Assembly (NCBI RefSeq): GCF_016906535.1
Contig: NC_057372.1
Coordinates: 2,089,501-2,153,500 of the forward strand
Direction: 5' to 3'
Source of the DNA: Rhizoctonia solani
Taxonomy: Eukaryota > Basidiomycota > Agaricomycetes > Cantharellales > Ceratobasidiaceae
DNA length: 64,000 nucleotides
Below the pieces are notes generated by a model, which was given only the letters and a program-made list of their open reading frames with translations, had not been told where the DNA came from and searched no databases. This document shows positions 1-14,451 of the stretch, piece by piece. Numbering within the stretch: the first letter of the stretch is position 1; each line of letters begins with the position of its first letter. Position numbers and translations under genes: made by a program.

Positions 1-392
1 CAAGGAATTAAACCAGTTGTTTGGTGACTAATTTGAAATTAGGAAACCGGGGCGATTTCGAGACCGGAGGACAAAGAACAAAAGCAGTCCCCCTAATAAC
101 AAGGACCGGGAGCAGCAGCCGATTCCCACTCCAATCACATCGCTCCTCAACATCTATCCCGCTCACTGGAAAACATGTATAAGTCGAAAAGCAGGTTAGG
201 CTAATCGGGTGATCGCCATCCGGACCAACTGAGCACGCGTTACGAGGAACTCTTTGATCGCTTTCGAAGGAGGGTTAGGTATATAGGCTCTGCCTTGTTC
301 AACTGGATCGCCAATTATTGTATTTACCGCCCCCTCGTTAACAGGACCTCCGTCCTCCTATCACGACTCGTTCACGACCATTTCGTCCCACC

Positions 393-1427
393 ATGGACGC
401 ATACGATTTCATTACGATGGTCAACGAGCTCTTCCGCTCCCAACATGCGTCTCAAATCGCAGCAATTATCCTCATTAACTCTCTCATTTCATTTGTAAGT
501 GCCCTCCCATGCATACGCCACTTGACATATACATATACCTTTGTGTTGCATACATCTCAATCCATCATACTTACATCCACTTGATCATAGGATCTTCGTG
601 CCGATAGGGTCGTGCTCAGCGATGCCGACCGCGAGGCAGTTCTCTCCCTCTCTCAAGAGTTCCTTTACTTGGCTGCGCACCTGCGCGTCGAAATCAACTT
701 TGCCCCTGCCCTTGGAGTCAGTCAATTTGCAATTTATGGCCTGTGCTTCCTTTGCTGATCTGAGCCATCGGCTCGCGCCACCAGATTCCAGAGCAGGTCC
801 TCAGGGATGCATATGGATTCGGTGTTGACCTGAAGCACATGTGCAAGAATCCAAAGGTATGTCTTATCTTGAGTCGTAATCTATCTGTGTCTGACACAAC
901 TGGGTTTCAGCAATCCAGCCGGGCGCGCATGATGGAAGCCCACACACTGCTTTGTTACGCCGCAATCGTGAGGCACTTCCACAGCCAGCTGACTGATGTG
1001 CGTGGGCATTAGCTTTTGGGGTTTTTTTAATTACGTCTTGCTGACAATAACTTTGACCCATCTACAGTGGGACCTCTCCCAAATCAAAGACACATTCCAG
1101 AAGGACCGGGGTGCTCATCGCTCCATCAACCGGACATGTGGGGTCGGTGCTCGTCGGAAACGAACCGGCCAGAGGATAGTCGACGCGTGCTTGCGCTCGA
1201 CACACTTTAGGAACACATCCACCTCTACAGCGACGAGCACGGCCACCAGTGCTTCGGTCAAGACAACAGCCACAAACACCACGAACCTCTCTACCTCGAC
1301 TCAAACAACCTCGAGCAACGCTAGCTCTCGCCGATTATACACAGTTGATGAACAAGAGGTAAATCCTCGACCTAGTTTGAGTAAGATCAAGGCCGCACGT
1401 TCTGCGACCAACGCACAGTGGATTTGA
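393..1427 (+). CDS. Hypothetical protein with Ser/Thr-rich tail, five exons
   Basis: I do not recognise this product. The model joins exons 393-494, 591-716, 785-856, 911-997 and 1068-1427. The junctions have standard donors (gtaagt, gtcagt, gtatgt, gtgcgt) and AG acceptors, and they keep one frame. The first four exons encode a helical-looking region of about 130 residues (start MDAYDFITMVNELF; later ARMMEAHTLLCYAAIVRHFH). The last exon becomes basic and then very Ser/Thr-rich, a low-complexity tail. The other two frames of the last exon are also partly open, so the C-terminus is uncertain and a small indel or missed intron is possible. No signal peptide or membrane segment is visible. Its stop is about 440 nt upstream of the gamma-tubulin start, on the same strand. 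Confidence 0.5.
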
Positions 1428-1870
1428 GTAACCGTTTGACGAGACTATCTTTCTTTCCTTCATTTTTCTTCTTGGGTTTATTTGGGACCATGGGTTTCGG
1501 AGTCCAGTATTGCAGGCTATACTCTCCTTTCGTTTCATCTTTCATGCACCTGATTTCCCTATGCCTTTTTTAGCATTATTCCTATTCATACGATCCTTCC
1601 TTTTCCATTCATCTCTCTGTACGCGTACACTTTCTCTCACGACGCTCCTTGTGTACTTTTCATCTCACCCCAGAACCAGATACCCCATTTGATGTGTAAA
1701 TTTACACCCAAGTAACAGTAGCATTGTTCGACTGAATTGTATAAATGAAAGTTTAACGGAACTATTTCCCTTTTATGGCTAAAAATATTCAATGATATTA
1801 CAAACTTTATCACGTGGATCGTGTTCTCCTTGCTCCGAATCGCGACCGTTGCACATGCAGCTTTCGGACA

Positions 1871-3989
1871 ATGCCTAGAGAAATAGTATCAGTGCAGCTC
1901 GGACAGTGCGGGAACCAAAGTAAGTTAGTCTTCTTGGTTATGAAACGTCGATCATAAACCCACTTAAACCACTTAAACCGTCCCTATTTACAGTTGGGTC
2001 CTTGTTTTGGCAAAGATTATGCGCTGAGCATGGGATCAATAAGGATGGAATTCTAGAAGAATGGGCAACAGAAGGCGGCGATAGAAAAGATGTATTTTTC
2101 TATCAGGCGGACGACGAGCACTACATTCCTCGTGCCATCCTCGTCGATCTGGAGCCTAGGGTAAGGCGCTTTGCCACCCCAATCTCCCTTTACGCCACCA
2201 ACCAAGCATTGAATAATTTAGGTCATCAACACCATTCTCAGCAGCCCATATCGCGACCTATATAATCCTGAGAATATATTCTTATCAAAGGAGGGCGGTG
2301 GTGCAGGTAACAACTGGGCAAACGGATACGCCTCTGGAGAACGATGTTACGAAGAAGTGATGGAAATGATAGATCGCGAAGCAGAAGGGAGTGATTCTCT
2401 CGAGGTATGTTCATGGCCTTCATTGTCGATAATTTGATTACTTATGGCTTGGTGTTCGATGTGCCTTCCCCTATTCCTTGTCTCGTGTTGCACAGGGCTT
2501 CATGATGATGCACTCTATCGCGGGCGGCACAGGCTCTGGAATGGGTTCCTATCTTCTTGAACGATTGAACGACAAATTCCCGAAAAAGCTGTTACAAACG
2601 TACTCTGTGTTTCCGAACCAAGTGGATGGAGATGTGGTGGTTCAACCCTACAACAGGTAGGTGAGTCTCTGAATGCGGGATTAAGGCCATGGCCGAGGAT
2701 TCACTTTTTCTTTGAATAGTGTATTGACGTTGAAGCGACTCGTGAACAACGCGGACTCTGTGGTGGTTCTTGACAACGCTGCCCTCCAACGTTTGTCCTC
2801 TGAGGGTGGGGCCTTGTCTTCCGGACAGAGCTTCGACCAGACTAACCAACTTGTATGTGCTAAACGACCATACCTCAAGCCTTGTACTGACAGGCTGCAA
2901 CTAGGTCTCCACTGTGATCTCCGCCAGTACACAAACGCTGCGATACCCCGGGTACATGAATAATGATCTTGTTGGAATCATTGCTTCGCTGATCCCTACA
3001 CCGCGTTGTCACTTTTTGATCACGAGTTACACGCCATTCATGAGTGATATGATTGACAAGGCGAGTTTTTTCTGTAATTCACCCGACATTATCCCTCACC
3101 TAATGCGCGACGTGCAGGCGAGATCAGTGCGTAAAACAACAGTGCTCGACGTGATGCGCCGTCTCCTACAACCCAAGAACCGAATGGTATCCGCCATTCC
3201 AAGCAAGTCATCTTGTTACATATCCATCCTCAACATAATCCAGGGCGACGTTGACCCTAGCGATGTGAGCCTCGTGTGCACAAATGACTCGGGTGATTTC
3301 TAAACACAACATACACTTTTTGCTTTTCGGGTTATCTGCCCCGTCTGATAGGTCCACCAATCCTTACTCCGTATCCGCGAACGGCAGCTTGCGAGCTTCA
3401 TACCGTGGGGCCCAGCATCGATCCAGGTGGCACTGACGCGTAAATCACCGTATGTCACAGCGAGCCACAGGGTTAGTGGTTTAATGCTGGCCAACCATAC
3501 AAGTATGGCATCGGTGAGAGTGAACGGTCAACATGGTTGGCATTGGGTATTGATTTGTATTTGCATATTACAGTTATTCAAACGAATTCTGGACCAATTC
3601 GACCGACTCAAACGAAGGAATGCGTTTATGGACCAGTACAGGAAAGAAAGGATGTTCGAGCACGGGCTGGAAGAATTTGACGATTCTCGGTGAGTGGGGC
3701 TTGGTTTCTATCCACCCGGGGGGCGGCTTGAGAGATGGGGCAGGGGGATCTACCGTTTGTTGGGGTCTATGCGCGATTGATGTTGGCTTGTGGATTAACG
3801 TTGGGGGCTAATTACTGATCGCCGACTCTATCTGAATTGTTTCAGCGCGACCGTGGAAGAAACCATGAATGAATACAAGGCTTGTGAAAGCCCAGACTAC
3901 ATCTCCTATGTGAGTACATCTCATTCAGTGTGATGGTCAAAGTCTAAATAGAGGTGCAGGGAACTGGCGACGGTGAAGGCACTGGCTGA
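1871..3989 (+). CDS. Gamma-tubulin
   Basis: Gamma-tubulin nucleates microtubules in the gamma-tubulin complex at the spindle pole body. Eleven exons can be joined: 1871-1919, 1994-2160, 2222-2404, 2496-2656, 2720-2852, 2905-3060, 3118-3264, 3352-3513, 3574-3689, 3846-3909 and 3960-3989. The start is fixed by the universal tubulin N-terminus ([16 protein letters not shown]). The GTP-binding tubulin signature appears as [17 protein letters not shown]. Gamma-specific stretches include [35 protein letters not shown] and the C-terminal LEEFDDSR...[13 protein letters not shown]. The predicted length is close to the family's usual 450 or so residues. One intron (3061-3117) has a GC donor. Its 57 nt are open in frame, so a naive translation would keep 19 extra residues that the family lacks. 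The next gene, MBF1, is convergent. Confidence 0.96.
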
Positions 3990-4269
3990 GCCAGACCCTC
4001 GCCATTGGACGCTCAACGTGTGGGCGCAACAGGAGTTCCATACGGGTTGGGCTCGTGGTGTGCGCATGTACCGTGTCTACTTGCGACTTTTATTCCCTGA
4101 TACCATTCTGATCACGCAGTTTTAACGTGCAAAACGTATTTGCTATCTAATATAACATTACTCTGAGGCTAGAGCGATTCATGAAATACAATGTGGGTTC
4201 TATGCAAGAGAGCGCTATTATAAACTACGAGAACGGGCAGTCGACCAGGGTGGGAGACTACGGAAGGAC

Positions 4270-4892
4270 TCAAGTCGACTTCTTGGGCCCCTCCAGCTTT
4301 TTCCCAATATCGCTACCTGAGTACCCGATCGGGTGATAAGTCTAAAAGCCTGATATGAGCAGCATGCACAAACACATACCTCGAAGCTTCACTCCAAGCG
4401 CACGCTCAAGCTTTCCGAGAATCTGGGGTTAGGGATGGCCTTCCCAGACTCGTAGTCCTGGAGAACCGACTGCTTCTCGTTGATCTTCGCGGCAACGTCC
4501 TTTTGCGAGAGCTTAAGCTCCATGCGGGCAGTCTGCATGGCCTTGCCGACTGAGGGGGCGACCTTGGAAGGTGGAGCCACGTCGTTCTCGCGGTCTAGCT
4601 TAGCAATCTTTTGGTGGTCAGGACCTGTGCATGCAGGTGTTAGCGCTGGGCTAGAGCCCTACAAGTGAACGTGGCGTACCAACGTGGCCCTTGTTGCTGG
4701 CAGTTGACTTCTTGTCGGTGGAGACAATGGCACCTGCTCGTCGTGCGGCTAGAATAAAGCTGAATGAATATATGGGTCACACGCCAAAAAATTCATGCAC
4801 ATACCGTTCACTTCAGCATTTCCCTTGGTAACTTTTGGGGTGCGGGCTTTGTTGCCGATAACAACTTTGGTGTCCCAATCAGCGTCGCTCAT
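4270..4892 (-). CDS. MBF1: Multiprotein bridging factor 1 (MBF1), frame broken by one base
   Basis: MBF1 is a small transcriptional coactivator that bridges TBP and gene-specific activators; it also suppresses ribosomal frameshifting at stalled ribosomes. Reading the minus strand, exon 1 starts at 4892 (MSDADWDTKVVIGNKAR) and ends near 4805. Exon 2 is 4748-4680, exon 3 is 4624-4380 and exon 4 is 4316-4270, ending in DIGKKLEGPKKST. The HTH core is clear (MELKLSQKDVAAKINEKQ, then VLQDYESGKAIPNP). Directly after NP the frame goes off: the conserved continuation QILGKLERALGVKLRG is present but in the next frame. One missing base in the C run at 4425-4428 (plus-strand G4; five would restore the frame) explains it. 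This is either a sequence error or a real truncation. The start lies 270 nt from a divergent hypothetical gene. Confidence 0.92.
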
Positions 4893-5161
4893 GATAGTTA
4901 ATTTAGGGGAGTGTCTAGGAGGATGAAAAACTGAGATGTGTGATGGGAGAAAGAAAGTGGGGTTTGTGGATGCGCGGCGTCGGTTCTGGGATTTATATCG
5001 GACGCTGACGTTTCACCGCCTCGCGATCGAATCTTCCGGATCCCGGCTACACAGCCACTTGACTCGACTGCTGACGCTATCATTATCAAGCTGTTAGATA
5101 ATCAACCAGGCCCCTTGTTGCTCACTTCAATATATTTACCAGCCCACGTCCACCAAGTATT

Positions 5162-5949
5162 ATGGCTATCAACACCGCACACATTGTCTCTCATTATGCT
5201 CAGCCCAAGCCTAGAGGATTTCAGTGGAATCCGCGTCCTCTCAAGTTAGCAAAGAGTTACCCTGTACCTTCTCGGCCCAGAATACCGAGCGCCCAGTCTT
5301 TGCCCGACGCACCGCAGCCTGTCGTCCGAGTTCAAAATGAGCAACAAGAAGAAAGCATTCCGGTAGAGGAAGCCAAACCAGACGTCTCAGAGTGGGTGTC
5401 AGACCGTCGTGCAGTTTGAAGTCAGCCATTTGATATCACCTACCCTTCAACTAGAAGCCAGCCAGAAGAAAGTCAAGTTGAGACTGCTAGGTAAGTCAAA
5501 AGGCTTTAAAGCGGTGCTTCAATAAAAACTAACTGTAACTCAAGTTCAAACAACACAACCTCGCCCTTGAGTATCAACTCGGAGCTTGTTGCTGAACCTG
5601 GGGTGTCACCGGAAGACTTTCTCAGGTCAGTCCTGATTATCTACACTAACAACCGTGTCGAACCATAACTAATTGCGTCGAATCGATCAGAAACGCATTG
5701 CCTTCAACTCACACATTCTCCCAGCCAACCCCAACGCACACACCAATGGTCACACCTTCGCACAGCCGGCTCGACCTCTCGCCCCCTCACCGACTCCGGC
5801 CTTCGTCCTCCATGTCCAATATTTCTTCCACCTCAAATCGTTCGCGCCCTCCATCTGCCATGTCTGTTAGTGGTCGGACGCGTCGCTCTTCGTCACGAAC
5901 ATCCCTGCGGCAGAGTACAGCCCCGTCTGTGGGCGCTGGATCTTCTTGA
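5162..5949 (+). CDS. Hypothetical Ser/Pro-rich protein, four exons
   Basis: Exons 5162-5391, 5455-5490, 5545-5625 and 5691-5949 join in one frame, using donors gtgggt, gtaagt and gtcagt. The predicted product is about 200 residues, rich in Pro, Ser, Thr and Arg, and likely disordered. The N-terminal part reads MAINTAHIVSHYAQPKPRGF. The middle is acidic (EEAKPDVSE...QPEESQVETA). The C-terminus is a Ser/Arg-rich run (SVSGRTRRSSSRTSLRQST) with many possible basophilic kinase sites. No known domain, signal peptide or membrane segment is visible. It is divergent from MBF1, with starts about 270 nt apart, so the two may share a promoter region. The function is unknown. Confidence 0.6.
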
Positions 5950-6279
5950 GCCATCAAGAACGGCATTTATTGATACCTCGTTTGTTATTTAACTTATCTA
6001 TCCTCTCTTTTAGTGTATCACTTCTGTTATATGCTTTCACAAAATTGCTCCTATTATCGCATTATCGCGACCACCTTCATTGCTTTTTCAGTTCTTCCAT
6101 CTTATCAACTTGTATATCTACTCTATATCTATTCCTTGATAGGACTATACCTTTACCCTGCGTCTATCAAGCAGATTCTTGTTCAGTTTTGAAGGCGCCA
6201 CGTATTCGTGGCTACTCAATTACAAACCTAAGTTACAAATGCGCATTAACCTACTAATGATGACTACCCGGTTTAGAAT

Positions 6280-8725
6280 CTACGTCAGGGTAAAGCTACA
6301 GACACGAATCTTTACATATATTCCCAGTATCAGAGCCAAGACACATACCTTTCCAGGATTGAACAGATTATGAGGATCAATAGCCCGCTTGACGGTTCGC
6401 ATAAGTTCGACTGTGCCCGGGCCAAGCTCTTCAACAAGATATTCTTTCTTTCCAACGCCTACACCGTGCTCGCCGGTACCTAACACCTCTGTTAGCTAGT
6501 ACAAAATAGACAAATCCTTTAAGACTCACAAGTTCCGTCCAAGGCGAGTGCGCGGTGAACCAATCGATGAACTGCTTCTCGTACGGCCTCTAATTCTTCA
6601 GCATTTCGTATAATCATAATCGCGTGGAAGTTGCCTGTGGGGAAACCAAGTGTTGGTGAATAGGATAAGAGATGCGGTAATATGTATTACCATCTCCTAC
6701 ATGACCTACGATGGTGGACTTGAGGTTAGAGTCTGCCAAGTCTTTCTTTGTCTCGAGAACAAGCTCGGGAAGACGAGATACCGGAACGCTAAAACATCGT
6801 GTGTCACACAACTCGGTAGGGGTAGAGCGCTCATTAGACTCACGCCACATCTGTTGTCCAGGCCCTCGCACCTGGGTACAAAGCCATGGTACTCCAAAGC
6901 GCATACTTCCTATTCTGCCACAGGTCGCTCGCCTCTTTCTCGTCGCGGGCCGCCTGAAAGTGTTTCCTGAACGCGACATCAGGGTTCCCGAATGTTAAGG
7001 ATAAGACCGGGGTGAATCTTACCCCCCGTGTTTCTCGACAATCTTTTTAATGGTAGCTGATGCTTCCTTTTGAGCCTCTGGAGAGCCTTGGAATTTGAAG
7101 AACAATGAATCCATTTCTGCGTATTTGCGGTCGGCCAGGTTTGCTTTGTTAATTGCAGCCATCATATGATCTTTTTTAAGGAGTAAAACATCAGTTTTTA
7201 GATTGATGGCTATTGGGCTATTCGTAGCATACCATCAAGCAATTCGACACATTCTAGGAAACTATTAGAATACGGCCGGAGTGAGTTAGATATATATACT
7301 CACGAATCGGGACGCCCTTGTTCAAAATTTCAGCCACTGCGTCGACTGCTTGGCGAACATCGGAGAACCCAACTGTCGCAACAGAGGTCGGAAGTCGAGG
7401 GGCCAGTCGAAGCGTAGCTGTATTGGTTGTATTTGATTCCTAGTACCAGTAGAACGAATGATAAACCCAGATGTACACATACCTTCCGTCACGATCCCAA
7501 GTGTGCCTTCAGCCCCAATAAAGAGTTTGGTAGTATCAAACCCAGCTGAACTCTTACGCGCTCGTCGGCGTGTTTTGATCACTTCGCCGTTGGGGAGGAC
7601 CACGGTCTGTATGCAGGCGGAGTTATTCTTGTGTTATCTGAGGATGAAACGGAGGGCCAACATACGACGTTGAGGAACCATTCAGCTTTTGCAGTTCCGT
7701 ACCGTACGGCGTTGGCTGAAAACGAAAGGTTGAATACGTTGAACAAACATACTTTGTTCACACTCACTGCCCGAGCACCCTGTCCCTATCATTCCGCCAA
7801 TGGTTGCACCCGGACCTGGATCCAACTGCATTGGATTGACGTTTACTCAATCTCAGGTATTCGAATCATATGCCAATCCTTACCGGGAAGAACAGCGGAA
7901 TTCCTTTAATAAATAATAAATAAATTGCTGAAGAGTTTTAATCTGATTATTTAGGGATTCGATAACCCACCTTGATCCTCCAAAGTATGGTTGATATCTT
8001 CCCACTTTGCTCCCGACTGCACGACCATGTCCGAGTCGGCTTCGTTGATGCTTATGATACGATCCATGTTCGACAGATCGATGCATATACCCCCAACTCC
8101 TGGTGTCTACATAGAGGTTCGTATCCAAATTGTAGTCGTTTCATGGGGTAATACTTACTCCGCCAAAGTGGCCTTCTAAACTGGTGCCACCGCTGAAAGC
8201 AGTAACGGGAATACGATATTTGTTGGCAATTTTCACGATCTTAACAACATCTTCGGTGCTGTGTGCGAGTACGACCACGCTATGCGGTGCACTGGGATGA
8301 TACGAGTTATCCTAGGAGCGTGGCTAATTCAGGCTACTCAAGTCCCTGCGTGTGTGTATAACAAGACTCACCGAGAACCCATGGGCTTTGAGTACGTCAG
8401 AGTCAGTCGAGACATTGTCTTTTGACAACAGTGTTTCCAGTTCAGTAATAGCTTTTAGAACGGCGGCTTTAGTTGCATATACAGGTGTCACTAGCGCGTC
8501 GTCGGGTTTGTTCTCCGATATCGATTGGGAGAGGAGGTATCCGGCTAGACCACTGACTGCTGCTACCCCTGCAAGGGTTGTATAGGATGTCCTGGAAGAT
8601 GTCGGTACGGCCGAAGAAAGCGTCCGGCATCCAAAACCCAAGTGGGAAGAAGAGGAACTCAAAGATCCCTGAAACAACGCGCGACGTGAGAGAGAGCGAG
8701 ATACTAATCTAGAAGTACGATGCAT
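6280..8725 (-). CDS. DLD1: D-lactate dehydrogenase (cytochrome), mitochondrial FAD enzyme
   Basis: This enzyme oxidises D-lactate to pyruvate and passes electrons to cytochrome c from the inner mitochondrial membrane. The N-terminus (from 8725) is rich in Arg and Ser, a good targeting sequence, followed by a hydrophobic stretch ([16 protein letters not shown]). Many short exons then give the FAD_binding_4 domain ([53 protein letters not shown]). They also give the FAD-oxidase C domain ([53 protein letters not shown]). I checked about ten junctions and all keep frame. The end is slightly uncertain: after NPGK the frame runs to a stop at 6280, with or without a possible 39-nt intron. It is divergent from the SR-protein gene, 375 nt apart. 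Confidence 0.92.
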
Positions 8726-9099
8726 AACTCGGGGTGGTCAATGGAGAAAGAGGAGTGGTGGTCGGGACGATCAACCCCAATAGCAAGGCCAAGTACAAAA
8801 AATGGTCCTGTACAGAGTCTAGACACGGTGTTATCAAGGATGGGTGTCCGGTGCTGCCCGACTATCCAGGTACGCGAGTCGTACGAGGAAAGATCTCATC
8901 ACTCGAGCGCTCCCCAGCGTTGGGCCGATCAGCACGAGGATGATGTAACGGCGCAAGTCGGCTTTCGTCGCCGGGAGTATCCCGAAATCCCGGGCCAGAG
9001 CTAAGCGCTAGGGGTATGTGGAAATGACGAGAATCTGGGTGCTTGGTGATGTAAGCACCCACACACGTTGAATTTTGAGAACAACTACCATCAGTCAAA

Positions 9100-10293
9100 A
9101 TGTCTGGACGCAAGATTCTGTTTGTAAGGTGAGCAGGTTGTTGAAGAGAGCGAGTGTGTTGTCTAAGGTTATCATAGTGGCTTCTCACGAGATGCTCGTG
9201 CTAAAGACCTTGCATATGAATTTGAGAGGTAAGTGGGTTGAAGAATGTTGTGGCAGCGAGTGCTTACGAAAGGGTAGGTATGGTCGGCTTGTACGGTGCG
9301 ACATACCATCGACTCGGGGCGGAGGCGGCGCAAGGTGAGAAGGGTCAATACCAACTCTTGGTGTTTATTTTTGCTTTGCTCGGTTCGTGGGAACTCGTCT
9401 CGAGGACGATCAAGTCGCTACGGCTGCCCCGTTCGATATCGATTCGCCTATTGGCCACTTCGCACGATTCGAACCTTGCTATTCGATACGCAAACTGTTC
9501 CGATCTCGAGTAACCTTCTACGAGCCCCCTTGTACGATCGTCGATTCGATTCATTTGACCCCGGGCGAGCTTGTGACGCATGGTTAGAGCACATTGCTCT
9601 CGAGACCAAAGCTCGAGTCGAGGGTGATCCACCGTCTTTTTCGCCATAACAACACTCGAACATGTCCCTGACTTGGATCCTGTATTTCAGCTACGCATTT
9701 GTCGAATTTCGAAACGACCGCGACGCAGAAGATGCCTACCATTCCATGTAAGTGCTTGCCAACACATGCTAGACAGCGCACTGCTAACAGGCGTTCAGGC
9801 ATGGTCAGATGATTGACCGCCATCGGATCAGCGTTCAGGCAAGTCACTATATAATATGCCATTGGTATCGCTCTGACATTTCATTTGGCATATTTAGTGG
9901 GCTCGCCGTCCCCCTTCAGCACTATGGCGTCACGATGCTCCTCGCCCCCGTGGAGGCCGTGACCGTCGTGATGACCGAGACAGGGACCGCGATCGTCGTG
10001 ACCGTGACCGCTCTCGTTCTCGGAGCCCCCGCCGCGACGACAAGGACAAGGAGAGGGATAGGGATACCCGTCGCCGGAGCCGAACTCGCTCTCGTTCTCG
10101 CGATAGGCGTGACCGTGAGCGTGATGAGGAGCGCGATGAACCAAGGACTCGAGAAGACCGTGATGATGTTGACGAGCGTGAAGATCGCCACCGCCGCAGC
10201 CTCTCCCGCGAACCCAATGGTGTGGTTCCAGTTAAAACGGAGCCTGATAACATCAAGAAGGAGCCCGAGCCCGTCGCCGAGGAAGACAAGTAG
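9100..10293 (+). CDS. SR-type splicing factor (one RRM plus RS/RD tail)
   Basis: SR proteins bind exonic enhancers and recruit the spliceosome in the nucleus. Exons are 9100-9128, 9178-9228, 9278-9334, 9691-9747, 9799-9838 and 9898-10293. The RRM occupies about the first 75 residues: RNP2-like KILFVSGFS, RNP1-like SYAFVEFRN, and the end RHRISVQWARRPP. The rest is a long Arg/Asp/Ser-rich tail, closing with an acidic PDNIKKEPEPVAEEDK. Intron 9335-9690 is 356 nt, far longer than its neighbours. If retained, it puts a TGA immediately after the splice site. Intron 9839-9897 has a GC donor (gcaagt). These features fit the autoregulated splicing common in SR genes; that is an inference. Downstream is a 17-base A tract in likely 3' UTR. 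Confidence 0.9.
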
Positions 10294-11210
10294 ACTGCTT
10301 GCCTTGGCCTAGAAAAATTGTTCATCGGTTTCTTTTCTGTGAGCCCATTTGTTCCTGTTACATATTTGGTCGACTGGCGGATCCCGGAATTTCTCTCTTC
10401 TCCCTCGATATAACCTGATTGTAGTTACGGTTGACCAACCCCAATGGTATCACTCGTTTACCGATGCACCCGAGTGCGATGCCCGCAAATACAAATGCAA
10501 AAAAAAAAAAAAAAATTTAACCCCCCACTCTGGGCGCCGTTCTTTGTTTTCAGATACACTCTGCCAGTGGCTGACGTGCGCGAAGTCTATCAAAAAACTC
10601 GCCCTTGTCTCGTTGAATGTGGCTGGGAGCCGTAGCATCCGAGCAGAACTTCGTTAGCTATTCTTCATGTGACGATGTGATGTGACTGCGAAGGTTCGAA
10701 GACCTTTGATGTGATGCTCGCATTCAGCTGAGCCAGATCTACAAAGTTCGATATGCATTCATTTTCATGGAAGCTCTGGAACACTAGGAACCTGATCTTC
10801 AAGCCCCAATACACGATTTGTTATGGTGTTTGGCCTGCTGTACTTTGGTCTGCCGTACTCGTGGCTCGTAAACGACAGAAAACCATCTCGCAGCTCCTGG
10901 TAGTTGATTTATGATTGCTACGGCCATCTGGAGTGGACACGAGATTCGAAAACAGGATCTCACCCAATTGAACCGCACACTCCCTCGGGTTCTTCTGCTC
11001 CGATAGCTCCTGCTTCTTGTGACTGAGTATTGTACTATATGCGCAGGGAACGAACGAGATATTGCACGACCCTGTACAAGGCTGAAGGGGGCTGAAGTAT
11101 CGTAATGGAATAGTCGACGTTTATTGAAGCAACGAGGTGTGTTCTGACCTAATTACAGCTGCTAGGGGTATTGAATTACAGTGCTGGGTCTACAGAAAGA
11201 GCACGAGAAC
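10294..11210. other. Intergenic stretch, no gene seen
   Basis: This is the 3' flank of the SR gene and the 3' flank of the reverse-strand carboxylesterase. It holds a run of A at 10499-10515 and short frames in the flanks of the run, but nothing that looks like conserved coding sequence. No tRNA-like or repeat structure was recognised. Confidence 0.5.
10499..10515 (+). repeat. Poly-A homopolymer, 17 bases
   Basis: An uninterrupted run of 17 A lies about 200 nt after the SR-protein stop codon, preceded by ATGC and followed by TTTAA. It is most simply a mononucleotide microsatellite in the 3' flank. No retrocopy features (target-site duplication or coding body) were seen next to it. Confidence 0.8.
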
Positions 11211-13599
<2,389 letters not shown>

Positions 13600-14451
13600 C
13601 CTTAGATGACTGCGGATAGATGCCCTAAAATGCTGAAATCCGCAGGCAGGCTTGAGGCGATCGCCTGTCAGAATACGTTATGTGCTAGCTAGAATACTTA
13701 CCGTAAGGTATGGAATTAACAGCTGATCTATGGGGTGGGTGTATGTCCTCGGAGTTGTTCGCACTGGCTGTGTCGTGATTGACAAACTCAAAATGTGTGC
13801 TTTTGATATAATCGTACTAATGAGCGTGGGATGAAGTTCAGAGAGTTCTAAACTGAGCGAAATTAGGCCCAGGTAACGCGAGAGAGGGGGGGGGTTGTTG
13901 ACAGATTGTCTCGAGGGCGTGGAGTTTATATACCGACGACAATGACCGCAGAGATCGGTACGAGTACTCAGAATGGCATCGAGGTATAGTTTACACCTCG
14001 ATTCTGGGAGCGGGCGTTACGAGATAGGAAGTGCCAACTGTCGACTTTGAGGGACAATTCGCATCTATTGGATCCATCGAATCATGGCACCATTTGGTTC
14101 ATCACGGACATTGGCAGTTAAGCGAATAGACACTCTGCTTGTATGTTCTTTCGGAAGTCGGGATTTATTTGGCTGGCCAGAGATTAGAACTGGAGGAGAA
14201 ACGGACTGGGCGGATCTGCATTAATATTCATTTGGATGTGATCGAAGAGCAACTAGCAGAACCATTCAAGTTCAGCGCTAAGGGCTGACTTAATCTCTGG
14301 CAGGCCGTCGGCCGATTCTTCCGATTGAAACCCCTCGACGGTCATTCGCTCGCGACTCCGACGCTTGTCGAAATCGATTTTCTGGCTGGTTCGGCCTACT
14401 CGTTTGCTGTTTTCACCGTCCTCGTCATTTTTTGAGTCGAAAATTGCGGAG
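13600..14451. promoter_or_regulatory. Divergent spacer between carboxylesterase and homoaconitase
   Basis: No coding sequence is evident. On the minus strand a TATATAAA-like element lies near 13925-13932, roughly 330 nt upstream of the esterase start, so a 5' UTR intron or a more distant promoter is possible. A run of at least eight G lies near 13890. Regulatory use of this spacer is inferred from the divergent gene order only. Confidence 0.3.

Noticed and set aside
3118..3700. Reverse-strand frames within gamma-tubulin
   Set aside because: They lie antisense to strongly conserved exons and show no family motifs or splice logic.
9881..10325. Long Arg/Ser-rich or Glu/Gly-rich frames in all phases over the SR tail
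   Set aside because: The repetitive RD/RS codons leave several frames open; only the frame continuing from the RRM is supported.
10499..10515. Poly-A run as the tail of a retrotransposed copy
   Set aside because: No coding body, target-site duplication or truncated element was seen around it.
10680..10720. Possible tRNA T-arm (ggttcgaa)
   Set aside because: No matching acceptor, D- and anticodon arms could be drawn around it.
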